The translations under genes and the position numbers were made by a program. From NCBI GenBank assembly GCA_964383675.1, contig CAYLHX010000008.1:1-53092 (forward strand): a DNA stretch of 53,092 nucleotides. Direction: 5' to 3'. This document shows, piece by piece, positions 16,947-25,295 of the stretch (the first letter of the stretch is position 1; each line of letters starts with the position of its first letter). The DNA comes from CAYLHX01 sp964383675. Its GTDB lineage: Bacteria > Patescibacteriota > Gracilibacteria > UBA1369 > LOWO2-01-FULL-3. The notes under the pieces are model-generated. The model saw only the letters and a program-made list of their open reading frames with translations. It ran no database searches and was not told where the DNA came from.

Positions 16947-18764
16947 ATGTGTGGAATATTCGCCTATCACGGGCCTAGGAAAAACGCTCCGGAAATAGTC
17001 ATTGAGGGCCTTAAAAGATTGGAATACCGCGGCTACGACTCCTGGGGCATAGCCTACAAGAACCAAAACAAGATTCTGATCCACAAGCAAGTTGGCAAAA
17101 TCGGAGATTTCGATTTCAAAAAACATGATTTTCTAAAATCCGAATTATCAATAGGCGAAATAGATGATCAGAATGGTAACCAAATCTCCATGGGCCATTC
17201 CCGCTGGGCCACTCATGGCGGTGTCACCAATGCCAACGCTCATCCACACCTAAGCCAAAACAAAGAGATCGTCATCGTACATAATGGAATCTTTGAAAAC
17301 TACCTGGAAGTTAAAAAAGAACTGGAAGCCAAGGGCTACAAATTCCGATCCAAAACCGATACCGAGGTGATCGCCCATCTCATTGAAGAGTACTGCAAAA
17401 ACAATTCCTTTGAAAAAGCCATCCAGAAAACTCTGAACAAGATTGAGGGACGTTATGCCCTGGTTGTCATGAAGAACGACAAGAACAAAATTGTGGTAGC
17501 CAGAAAAGGCTCACCTCTAATTATAGGGGTTGGTGAAACCAAGGGAGAATACTTTGTAGCTTCGGATATTCCTGCATTCCTTCCCTACACCAAAAAGGTC
17601 ATCTATCTTGATGACAATCAGATTTGTGAAATTGAAAAAGAACAAATAAAATTTTTCGACGCCAAAAGCAACACCGAGATCAAGAAACGTATAATAGAAA
17701 TCGACTGGGACATGGAAAGCGCTGAAAAAGGCGATTTTCCCCATTTCATGATCAAAGAGATCACCGAGCAAAAGGAAACCTTGGACCGAGCCATTAATCA
17801 AGATACCAAAATCATTGAACAAGTGGCAAAAGAGATCAAACAAGCTAAGGGAACCTTCTTTGTCGGCTGTGGTACTGCCGGAAAGGTCGCCATGGTTGGA
17901 GAATATCTCTTCGCCGAAATCTCCAAAAAACACGTAAATTTCAGTTTCGGATCCGAATTTGGTAATTACAAAGACTTCCTTACCGACAAAACCTTAATGA
18001 TCTGCATCTCTCAATCCGGAGAAACCGCCGACACCCTGGAAGCAATTGAAATCGCCAAAGCAAAAGGCGTAAAAATAGTTTCTATCGTTAATGTTGAAAG
18101 CTCCACCATGGCCAGAATCTCCGATCTGGTCATCCCCATCAAAGCCGGACCGGAAAAAGCGGTTGCCTCAACCAAAGCCACAACTTCACAATTGGCAATC
18201 CTCACCTTGTTAGCCTACGCCTGCGACGGTGGTATCAGCTTCGGAAAACAACTTTTAATCAATACCGCCAGCCAGATCAATGACATGCTAAATCCGCGTT
18301 ACGAAGACCACATCATGAGATTGGCTAAAAAAATTAAAGAGGTCGAATCAATGTACATAATCGGTCGCGGCAGCAACTACCCCATTGCACTTGAGGCGGC
18401 AATCAAACTACAAGAAGTTTCCTATATCCATGCCGAAGGATTTGCCGGCGGAGAATTAAAGCATGGCCCCATCGCTCTTATTTCCAAGAACACACCGGTA
18501 ATCGCGCTTGTATCAAATGACCACACCAAGAAAGAGATCCTCTCCAACGCCACCGAGGTCAAAGCCCGTGGGGGCTATATCATTGGTGTATCTCCCGAAA
18601 ATCACGAAGTATTCGACTTTTGGATCCGCGTACCCGATGTTGGTCAAAGCGCCCCTATCGTCAACATTATTCCAATTCAAATCCTGGCTTACCAGCTGGC
18701 CGTCCTGCGCAACAACGATCCGGACAAACCTCGCAACCTGGCAAAAAGTGTAACCGTTAAATAA
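16947..18764 (+). CDS. glmS: Glutamine-fructose-6-phosphate aminotransferase (isomerizing)
   Basis: A 605-aa enzyme making glucosamine-6-phosphate, the first step to UDP-GlcNAc for peptidoglycan and surface glycans. Cys2 after the initiator Met is the glutaminase nucleophile (MCGIFAYHG; Met must be removed). The glutaminase domain spans about 1-235, followed by two SIS isomerase domains (about 285-415 and 455-590); CISQSGETADT and the C-terminal KPRNLAKSVTVK are family hallmarks. It feeds the cell-wall genes found elsewhere in the window. I saw no glmS ribozyme-like core in the short upstream region. Confidence 0.97.
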   Translation: MCGIFAYHGPRKNAPEIVIEGLKRLEYRGYDSWGIAYKNQNKILIHKQVGKIGDFDFKKHDFLKSELSIGEIDDQNGNQISMGHSRWATHGGVTNANAHPHLSQNKEIVIVHNGIFENYLEVKKELEAKGYKFRSKTDTEVIAHLIEEYCKNNSFEKAIQKTLNKIEGRYALVVMKNDKNKIVVARKGSPLIIGVGETKGEYFVASDIPAFLPYTKKVIYLDDNQICEIEKEQIKFFDAKSNTEIKKRIIEIDWDMESAEKGDFPHFMIKEITEQKETLDRAINQDTKIIEQVAKEIKQAKGTFFVGCGTAGKVAMVGEYLFAEISKKHVNFSFGSEFGNYKDFLTDKTLMICISQSGETADTLEAIEIAKAKGVKIVSIVNVESSTMARISDLVIPIKAGPEKAVASTKATTSQLAILTLLAYACDGGISFGKQLLINTASQINDMLNPRYEDHIMRLAKKIKEVESMYIIGRGSNYPIALEAAIKLQEVSYIHAEGFAGGELKHGPIALISKNTPVIALVSNDHTKKEILSNATEVKARGGYIIGVSPENHEVFDFWIRVPDVGQSAPIVNIIPIQILAYQLAVLRNNDPDKPRNLAKSVTVK

Positions 18765-18801
18765 ATAACAGCCACACTTGAGCTTATAAAAAGGGGCTTT
18801 T

Positions 18802-18812
18802 TTTGCTATAAT
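18802..18812 (+). promoter_or_regulatory. Extended -10 promoter of pyk
   Basis: TTTGC followed by a perfect TATAAT (18807-18812), 25 bases before the ATG. The preceding AAAAAGGGGCTTTTTTT may be a weak terminator of glmS. Confidence 0.6.
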
Positions 18813-18837
18813 ATGAAAAGTAGATCCTCTCATTCAT

Positions 18838-20262
18838 ATGTACAACAAAAATACCAAAATAGTCTGTACCCTAGGGCCTTCCAGCGATTCTGTAAAAGAA
18901 ATCGTGGCCCTGATCCAAGCGGGCATGAACGTGGCACGACTGAATTTTTCCCACGGCACCTACGAACATCACACAAAAATCATCCAAAACATCAAGAAAG
19001 CTGAGAAAGTAACTGGAAAAATCGTGGGTATTTTACAAGATCTACAAGGGCCAAAAATAAGGCTTGGCGAACTGCCAAAAGAAGGAATCACACTCAAAAA
19101 TGAAGAAGAGTTGGAGATGACCATCAAAAAAATCATTGGCGAACGCAAAGAAGATAAACTGATCATACCTATCAATTACAAAAACCTCCTTAAAGATGTT
19201 AAAAAAAATGACATAATACTTTTAAACGACGGCCTGGTGGAAATTCGTGTTGTCAAAAAAAAGAAAACATCCGTTATTTGTAAGGTGAAATTCGGAGGTC
19301 TCATTAAAACGAAATGTGGTGTTCATCTCCCCACTTCCAATGTTTCCAGCGAAACAATTACCAAAAAAGATAAGGCCGATCTAGAGTTCGGCCTGAAACA
19401 TAACCTAGACTTCGTTGCAATGTCCTTTGTAAAAAATAAAAAGGATATTGATCAGCTGCGTGATATGATTGAGAAATCCGGAAAAGAAGTTCAGATCATC
19501 GCCAAAATTGAACGTCATGAGGCGGTTAAAAACCTTACTGAAATCATTAAGGCCTCCGATGGCGTAATGGTTGCCCGTGGTGATCTGGGAACAGATATTC
19601 CAGCAGAGCAAGTACCTATCGTCCAGAAACGTATTATAAAACTGGCCAACCGCTATGGTAAACCGGTAATCACCGCCACTCAAGTGTTGCAATCCATGGT
19701 TAAAGAGTCACGTGCCACCAGAGCAGAAATCTCCGATGCCGCCAATGCCGTCTTCGATCACACCGACGCCATCATGCTTTCCAATGAATCGGCTGTCGGA
19801 AAATACGCGGTTAAAGCTACTACGACCTTAACCAAGGTGGCCTCAACAGTTGAAAAGGAACTACAAAAACACGAAGAATTATTGGAGCACTTAAACTCCA
19901 ATACCTACCTATCCAATGTAAACGCAACTTGCTTAAACGCCTGCGAACTGGCCAGCGACACCAAGGCCAATCTACTGGTGATCTATACCGGCCACGGCTA
20001 CACAGCTCGACAAATAGCAAAGCATCGTCTGTACATTCCTATGATTGTGATAACTCCTCACGAAAAAACCGCCCGCCAGCTCACTTTGGTATGGGGTGTT
20101 AATAAAGTTTTCGTAAAAAAATTCGAACGTAAAGATCGCCTCAAACCGGAAGCAATGATCAAATTTCTAAAGCAAAATAAAGTGGTTAAGCCTAACGATG
20201 AAGTTGTTCTGGTGTGTAACGCCAGTAAAAAAGAAAGTACCATCTCAACAGTAAAAGTATAA
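18838..20262 (+). CDS. pyk: Pyruvate kinase
   Basis: A 474-aa glycolytic enzyme converting phosphoenolpyruvate and ADP to pyruvate and ATP. The TIM barrel start (KIVCTLGPSS), substrate loop (ARLNFSHGTYE), LQDLQGPKIR, the active-site signature IIAKIERHEAV and VMVARGDLGTDIPAEQVPIVQK are all intact; the B domain lies about 70-165. The C-terminal domain is complete to KV. With gpmA nearby it covers lower glycolysis, often the only ATP route in reduced CPR metabolism. ruvC follows after 2 bases. Confidence 0.97.
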   Translation: MYNKNTKIVCTLGPSSDSVKEIVALIQAGMNVARLNFSHGTYEHHTKIIQNIKKAEKVTGKIVGILQDLQGPKIRLGELPKEGITLKNEEELEMTIKKIIGERKEDKLIIPINYKNLLKDVKKNDIILLNDGLVEIRVVKKKKTSVICKVKFGGLIKTKCGVHLPTSNVSSETITKKDKADLEFGLKHNLDFVAMSFVKNKKDIDQLRDMIEKSGKEVQIIAKIERHEAVKNLTEIIKASDGVMVARGDLGTDIPAEQVPIVQKRIIKLANRYGKPVITATQVLQSMVKESRATRAEISDAANAVFDHTDAIMLSNESAVGKYAVKATTTLTKVASTVEKELQKHEELLEHLNSNTYLSNVNATCLNACELASDTKANLLVIYTGHGYTARQIAKHRLYIPMIVITPHEKTARQLTLVWGVNKVFVKKFERKDRLKPEAMIKFLKQNKVVKPNDEVVLVCNASKKESTISTVKV

Positions 20263-20264
20263 AC

Positions 20265-20756
20265 ATGCGAATTATTGGTATAGATCCCGGCACGGCCATT
20301 ACTGGCTTCAGCATCTTGGAGCGCAATGGAGCAAAATTAAAATTGTTGGAATACGGCTGCATAAGAACAGCTGCGGGACTATCTGCAGGTGTTCGTCTTA
20401 ATCAGATTGCTCAAGATTTAAGCACTATCTTAAAAAAATGGCAGCCAAATTTGGCCTCTGTAGAAAAACTCTTTTTTCAGAACAATGTCAAAACGGCTAT
20501 GTCCGTTGCTCAAGCGCGCGGAGTGATTATTCAAAACCTCACTGCATACGGAGTTAACACTATGGAATATACTCCCCTACAAATCAAATCTGCCATTTGC
20601 GGCTACGGTCAAGCCGATAAAGCAATGGTCCAAACTATGGTCAAAATGATTTTAGGCCTCAGCACTGTCCCAAAACCGGATGACGCCGCTGATGCTATCG
20701 CCGCGGCAATTTGCCTGGCCAACTCTATTCCCTTAGAAGCACAAACAAGACAATGA
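20265..20756 (+). CDS. ruvC: Holliday junction resolvase RuvC
   Basis: A 163-aa endonuclease that cuts Holliday junctions. Acidic catalytic residues are visible: Asp7 in MRIIGIDPG, Glu in SVEKLFFQ (about 66) and the C-terminal DDAADAIAAAI aspartates. The gene lies 2 bases after pyk and its TGA stop overlaps the ATG of the next gene. The TGA stop is informative: this genome does not read UGA as glycine. Confidence 0.96.
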   Translation: MRIIGIDPGTAITGFSILERNGAKLKLLEYGCIRTAAGLSAGVRLNQIAQDLSTILKKWQPNLASVEKLFFQNNVKTAMSVAQARGVIIQNLTAYGVNTMEYTPLQIKSAICGYGQADKAMVQTMVKMILGLSTVPKPDDAADAIAAAICLANSIPLEAQTRQ

Positions 20757-22192
20757 AAAAATTAATGATAGGCCTTTGGCTGATAATCATAACCGGAATT
20801 GTTTTTATAGGAATCAAGTTCACCAAGCCCGACAGCAACCCTGATGATGTTTTAATCAGCCAAGAAAGTCATGAAAATCTCCCGCCAATCGATGACCCAA
20901 GTTTAATTAACGATAAAACCGTTAATGATACACCACAAGACGCTACCTACACCCAGCTTATGACCTTGGGAGAAAACAGTTTTAAGGCCGGTAATTATGA
21001 AACTGCCATTCAAAACTACCTCTATGCCATCAATCAAAATCCAAACTCCAGCGATCCGCTTATTAAAGTTGGCGAGGCTTACCTAGCCAACAACGAACCA
21101 AAAAAGGCCGAAGAGTTTTTCCGTAAAGCCGCGGACATTGATCCTGACTCCAATGAGATTCTGCTTGGAATAGCACGCTCGCTTCTCAATAACCAAAATA
21201 TTGAGCAAGCCAAGAGTTTGGTTTGGAAAATGGACAAGGAAAATGCGGAGGTGAAATACTACACGGGGGTCCTACTGATTCTTTACAAAGATTTTGAGGG
21301 GGCAAAAAATAATTTTGAGGAGTTAGCCAAAAATGAAACCACCCCCTATTTGGTGAAAGCCAAAGCTCAGAAATTTATTGATGCCTACACTACCTTCTCC
21401 TATTTTTCCGAAGGTGAAACTCTGCATTTACAAACATTGCTCGCGAAAGCCCTCACTCAAAGTGGTGAAAATGCAGCAGCAATTCCACTACTTTTTGATG
21501 TAATTGATCAAAAAAACAACTATCGTGATGCCTGGATTATCTTAGGTTACGCCTATCTTAAAACCGACAAAATAGCCGAGGCCATAGACTCTTTGGAACA
21601 GGCCAAAAGCCTTCAGACAGACAAACCGGAAACTCTCTTTTATCTCGGCCTGGCTTATTTTGCCAACAATGACTTGGACAAAGCCATCTACTACCTGGAA
21701 CAAGCCGACTCTGAAGGCTATCAGCCAAAGGAAGAACTTAATCTTAAGTTGGGGGACGCCTATCTTTTAAAAGAAAAATTTGAAAAAGCCGAAGCCCATT
21801 ACAATTCAGTACTGGCAACAAATACCGGCAATCTAAATATTTTCGTGCGAGCGATTTGGCTAAATATAGACAAGTTGGACAACGCCACCAAAGCCGTTGA
21901 ACTGGCCCAAAAAGCACTTGAGGTACACCCCGAAGAGGCAATGAGTTATAATCTGCTTGGTTGGTCCTACACGGCCACAGGAAATTTTCAGGAAGCCGAA
22001 CAATACCTGAACCAAGCCCTGAGTTTAAACCCTGATTTTGACGCCGCAATTTTAAATCTCGGTTGGCTCAAAGAAAAACAAGGCAAGACCGTCTTGGCCA
22101 AAGAATACTATAAAAAGGCCTATAACTTAGGAAATGGCAACTCAATCGCCAGCCTGGCCGCTAAAAGGTACAATAACATAACCTCACCCTAA
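20753..22192 (+). CDS. Membrane-anchored TPR repeat protein
   Basis: A 479-aa protein starting MKKLMIGLW. An N-terminal membrane helix (about residues 5-22) is followed by a short acidic linker and about ten TPR units with the usual pattern of Gly/Ala-Tyr and Pro-terminated helices, for example AIQNYLYAINQNP and AEQYLNQALSLNP. The frame extends upstream to a TTG at 20711, but that would overlap ruvC by 46 bases; the ATG at 20753, overlapping the ruvC stop by 3 bases, is the natural coupled start. The repeats probably face outside and bind protein partners. Prepilin peptidase follows after 1 base, so a pilus or envelope assembly role is possible but unproven. Confidence 0.88.
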   Translation: MKKLMIGLWLIIITGIVFIGIKFTKPDSNPDDVLISQESHENLPPIDDPSLINDKTVNDTPQDATYTQLMTLGENSFKAGNYETAIQNYLYAINQNPNSSDPLIKVGEAYLANNEPKKAEEFFRKAADIDPDSNEILLGIARSLLNNQNIEQAKSLVWKMDKENAEVKYYTGVLLILYKDFEGAKNNFEELAKNETTPYLVKAKAQKFIDAYTTFSYFSEGETLHLQTLLAKALTQSGENAAAIPLLFDVIDQKNNYRDAWIILGYAYLKTDKIAEAIDSLEQAKSLQTDKPETLFYLGLAYFANNDLDKAIYYLEQADSEGYQPKEELNLKLGDAYLLKEKFEKAEAHYNSVLATNTGNLNIFVRAIWLNIDKLDNATKAVELAQKALEVHPEEAMSYNLLGWSYTATGNFQEAEQYLNQALSLNPDFDAAILNLGWLKEKQGKTVLAKEYYKKAYNLGNGNSIASLAAKRYNNITSP

Positions 22193-22193
22193 C

Positions 22194-23024
22194 ATGACAC
22201 TTTTTACAGCAACCATTCTCTTCATTCTGGGAGCAACCATCGGCAGCTTTTTAAGCGTAGTCATTCACAGGATGGATAAGAAAAAACAAAAAATAATACT
22301 GGATCGCTCCATCTGTCCAAGCTGTAAAAAGAAATTGAAGTGGAGACACTTGGTTCCGGTTTTCAGCTGGCTTTTTCTCAGAGGGAAATGTGCTTACTGC
22401 GGCAAAAAGATATCGGCTCACTACCTTGCCCTGGAAATCACCACCGCTCTCACCTTCCTTATCACCTTCTTAAAATTCAATTTCATCGAGAGCTTTCCCA
22501 GCACCACACATCCCGAAATATTAAATTACGCAGTCAATTACACTACTCTGGAACTCTTCATTTTCCACATAATCATTTTTTCCTTCCTTATCGGAATCTT
22601 CTTCTTCGATCTGATGAAAAAAATCATTCCCGACCGCTTGTCTTTACCGGCCATAGTGCTGACCATTGCCGGTAATCTACTACTTAATACCGGAATCACA
22701 CCTCTGGACATGCTCTATGGCGGAGCCTTTGTTCTGGGATTCTTTCTACTACAATTCATTGTCTCTCAAGGCAAATGGATCGGTGGTGGCGACCTGCGGC
22801 TGGGTCTTTTGATGGGTATTTTATTGGGCTTGAAAGGCGGAATACTTGCCTTAATTATCGCCTACGTCACCGGCTCAATTTTCAGCATCTATCTACTGGC
22901 AACCAAAAAAGTAAACCGCAAAACCGCAATTCCATTCGGACCGTTCTTGATTATCGGAACCTTCACGGCCTTCTTCTTCGGAAATGAAATCATGAACTGG
23001 TACTTTGCCAAGTTCATGTTCTAA
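22194..23024 (+). CDS. pilD: Prepilin peptidase (type IV leader peptidase)
   Basis: A 276-aa polytopic membrane aspartate protease (A24) that cleaves and methylates type IV pilin-like precursors. The cytoplasmic loop has the four-cysteine zinc motif Cys41-x2-Cys44 and Cys66-x2-Cys69. The two catalytic aspartates are Asp139 (FFFDLMKK) and Asp200 (GGGDLRLG). The length and helix pattern are normal. It implies type IV pili, which many CPR bacteria carry; no pilin or PilB/PilC gene proper lies in the window. It overlaps the convergent gpmA by 4 bases. Confidence 0.93.
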   Translation: MTLFTATILFILGATIGSFLSVVIHRMDKKKQKIILDRSICPSCKKKLKWRHLVPVFSWLFLRGKCAYCGKKISAHYLALEITTALTFLITFLKFNFIESFPSTTHPEILNYAVNYTTLELFIFHIIIFSFLIGIFFFDLMKKIIPDRLSLPAIVLTIAGNLLLNTGITPLDMLYGGAFVLGFFLLQFIVSQGKWIGGGDLRLGLLMGILLGLKGGILALIIAYVTGSIFSIYLLATKKVNRKTAIPFGPFLIIGTFTAFFFGNEIMNWYFAKFMF

Positions 23025-23764
23025 GCTTTCCCTTGCCTGTAAACAGCTTCAGCAGCCTTCTTGGCCTCCTCGGGATCACCAAGGTAATAGTGTTTTATTG
23101 GCCTAAAATCTTCATCGAGCTCATATATCAAAGGAATTCCCGTAGGGATATTCAAACCGACTATCTCCTCATCGGAAATATTGTCCAAGTGTTTTACCAG
23201 GGCTCGCAAACTGTTTCCATGAGCAACTATAATCACCTGTTTTCCTTCCTTCAAGACCGGCACAATCTCCTCATTCCAGTAAGGCAGAAATCTCTCCACT
23301 GTATCCTTCAGGCACTCCACCGCCGGAAGTTCATTAGGATCCAAGTCTTTATATAGCGGGTCATTGGCTGGATGACGCGGATCATCCTGCTGCAAAGCCG
23401 GCGGCCTGATATCATAACTTCTCCGCCAGATATGCACCTGCTCTTCCCCCACTTCCGCAGCCATTTCAGCCTTATTTTTACCCTGTAAAGCCCCGTAATG
23501 ACGCTCATTGAGACGCCAAGAGTATTTTATAGGGATCTCTTTATGTTGCATCTCTTCAAAAGCAATATCCAAAGTTTTGGTTGCTCTTTTCAAAAGCGAG
23601 GTAAAAGCCAAATCAAACTCAAAACCGGCCTCCTTTAAAAGTCGTCCGGCCTCTTTGGCCTCCTCCACTCCATGATCGGTCAGGTCGACATCGGTCCAAC
23701 CGGTAAAACGGTTTTCCTTATTCCAAATACTTTGGCCGTGTCTAAGTAAAACTAGCTTAATCAT
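23021..23764 (-). CDS. gpmA: 2,3-bisphosphoglycerate-dependent phosphoglycerate mutase
   Basis: A 247-aa enzyme interconverting 3- and 2-phosphoglycerate. The phospho-accepting His9 is in LLRHGQSIWN; ERHYGALQG and VAHGNSLRAL, with the second active-site histidine, are intact, and NRFTGWTDVDLT is typical of the dPGM class. The gene is encoded opposite to its neighbours and shares a 44-base divergent promoter region with the GDP-mannose gene. It complements pyk in lower glycolysis. Confidence 0.96.
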   Translation of the reverse strand: MIKLVLLRHGQSIWNKENRFTGWTDVDLTDHGVEEAKEAGRLLKEAGFEFDLAFTSLLKRATKTLDIAFEEMQHKEIPIKYSWRLNERHYGALQGKNKAEMAAEVGEEQVHIWRRSYDIRPPALQQDDPRHPANDPLYKDLDPNELPAVECLKDTVERFLPYWNEEIVPVLKEGKQVIIVAHGNSLRALVKHLDNISDEEIVGLNIPTGIPLIYELDEDFRPIKHYYLGDPEEAKKAAEAVYRQGKA

Positions 23765-23775
23765 ACGATCTTTAA

Positions 23776-23781
23776 TATAAT
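23776..23781 (+). promoter_or_regulatory. -10 element in the divergent gpmA/GDP-mannose promoter region
   Basis: TATAAT lies 27 bases before the plus-strand ATG at 23809. The same AT-rich stretch, read on the minus strand, gives TATATT 11 bases before the gpmA ATG, so the two promoters overlap. Confidence 0.45.
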
Positions 23782-23808
23782 GGCCTAGAAAATTTTTACA
23801 ACCCTAAA

Positions 23809-24819
23809 ATGAAAGCAGTAATCCTGGCCGGCGGTGGAGGAACACGACTTTGGCCCCTATCCACAGAGGAAAAACCAAAACAATTTCAACCACTGGTTTC
23901 AGACAAAACCATGCTTGAAGAGACCATAGATCGTCTCAATTTTTTAAATCCGCAGGATATATTTTTGGCAATCAATGAAAAACATCTGGTTTTAACTCAA
24001 GAGTTATGTCCACAAATACCTTTTGAAAACATCATCATCGAACCGGCACTGCGTGATACCGCCTCTTGCATCGGCCTGGCCGCAGCGATAATTGAAAACA
24101 GACATCCGGGTGAAGTAATGATCGTCATCTACGCCGACCACTTAATTCAAAATCAAAGCGAATTCGAGAGCAAAATAAAACTCGCCGCCGAGATCGCCGA
24201 AAAAGAAAATACTTTAAATATAGTTGAGGTGGTTGCAAAAGAGCCCAATACCAACTACGGCTATGTAAAAATCGGCCAAGAACTAAGCAAAGATGTTTTT
24301 CAATTGGAGAGTTTTGTCGAAAAACCGGACAAAGAAACCGCCCAAAAATTTCTGGAAGACGGGAACTATCTCTGGAACACCGGCATTTATGTCTGGAAAA
24401 GTAGCGTTCTGCTGGAAAAATATCAGGAGCACCAAAAGACAAGTTACGAGAAATTTCAACAGATGATCGAAAACCCTGAAAAAATTGACCATCTCTACCC
24501 TACCTTGGAAAAAATCTCCATCGACTACGCAATCATGGAAAAGGTTGCCCCCACGGAGGTTCGCATTATCAAAGCCGATCTGGATTGGTCGGATATCGGC
24601 AATTGGGAAGCAATCTGGGAAGAGTTAGCGGATAGCCCGCAAAGCAACATTTTAAAGAATCAACCGCAACTGCTAGACGTTAATGGCTCATTGATTTACG
24701 GTCAAAAGGGCAAAAAAACCATCCTGATCGGACTCGAAGACCTTATAGTTGTAGACACCAAAGATGGTCTTTTAATAGCTAAAAAAGATCAGAGCAAAAG
24801 AATCAAGGAAATTCTTTAA
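23809..24819 (+). CDS. manC: Mannose-1-phosphate guanylyltransferase
   Basis: A 336-aa nucleotidyltransferase producing GDP-mannose from GTP and mannose-1-phosphate. The nucleotide-binding signature GGGGTRLWPLS...KPKQF is at the N-terminus, VEKPD marks the metal/product site near residue 170, and DWSDIGNWEAIW is typical of the family. The C-terminal cupin isomerase domain of bifunctional ManC/AlgA is absent and is instead encoded by the next gene, 47 bases downstream. The pair would supply GDP-mannose for cell-surface glycans. Confidence 0.93.
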   Translation: MKAVILAGGGGTRLWPLSTEEKPKQFQPLVSDKTMLEETIDRLNFLNPQDIFLAINEKHLVLTQELCPQIPFENIIIEPALRDTASCIGLAAAIIENRHPGEVMIVIYADHLIQNQSEFESKIKLAAEIAEKENTLNIVEVVAKEPNTNYGYVKIGQELSKDVFQLESFVEKPDKETAQKFLEDGNYLWNTGIYVWKSSVLLEKYQEHQKTSYEKFQQMIENPEKIDHLYPTLEKISIDYAIMEKVAPTEVRIIKADLDWSDIGNWEAIWEELADSPQSNILKNQPQLLDVNGSLIYGQKGKKTILIGLEDLIVVDTKDGLLIAKKDQSKRIKEIL

Positions 24820-24851
24820 AGTTTAGCCTTCCAAATTTGGTAATTCTGTTT

Positions 24852-24857
24852 TATATT
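24852..24857 (+). promoter_or_regulatory. -10 element near the cupin start codon
   Basis: TATATT ends 9 bases before the ATG at 24867, which would give a leader of only a few bases. Confidence 0.35.
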
Positions 24858-24866
24858 ACCGTCGAT

Positions 24867-25283
24867 ATGGATATGTTTGAACATAAGGTAGAAATAAAGC
24901 TGAAACCTTGGGGGCGCGAGATTTGGTTTGCCCATACCGACAATTATGCCGGCAAGATTTTGGAGATCAACAAAGGTCACCGCTATAGTTTGCAATATCA
25001 CGAAAAGAAACGTGAAACTCAGTATATATATAAAGGTAAGGTGAAACTAACTTACGGCACAGAGGAGGATAGTCTGCAAGAGAAAATTTTAAATGAAGGT
25101 GACAAAATAGAGGTTCATCCATATACTATCCACCGCTTGGAAGCCATAGAAGATAGTGAGATTTTCGAAGTATCAACGCCCGAATTGGATGATGTAGTAA
25201 AACTGGACGACGACTATGGAAGAAGCGGCAAAGGAAATGATCCAACACTTGATCAACAAATACATCAATCACAACATCAATAA
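24867..25283 (+). CDS. Mannose-6-phosphate isomerase, type II cupin
   Basis: A 138-aa single-domain cupin matching the C-terminal isomerase half of bifunctional ManC/AlgA: KPWGREIWFA, the metal motif SLQYHEKKRETQYIYKG, HPYTIHRLEA and the ending LDDDYGRSG. It would make mannose-6-phosphate from fructose-6-phosphate, upstream of the guanylyltransferase encoded just before. The frame is open further upstream to a TTG, but the conserved region begins after the ATGs at 24867 and 24873; I chose 24867. A C-terminal His/Gln-rich tail follows the domain. Confidence 0.88.
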   Translation: MDMFEHKVEIKLKPWGREIWFAHTDNYAGKILEINKGHRYSLQYHEKKRETQYIYKGKVKLTYGTEEDSLQEKILNEGDKIEVHPYTIHRLEAIEDSEIFEVSTPELDDVVKLDDDYGRSGKGNDPTLDQQIHQSQHQ

Positions 25284-25295
25284 CACTTAATAATC

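Noticed and set aside
20754..20756. UGA-as-glycine genetic code (code 25)
   Set aside because: ruvC and the RND pump end in TGA at the expected protein lengths, and no gene needs UGA read-through.
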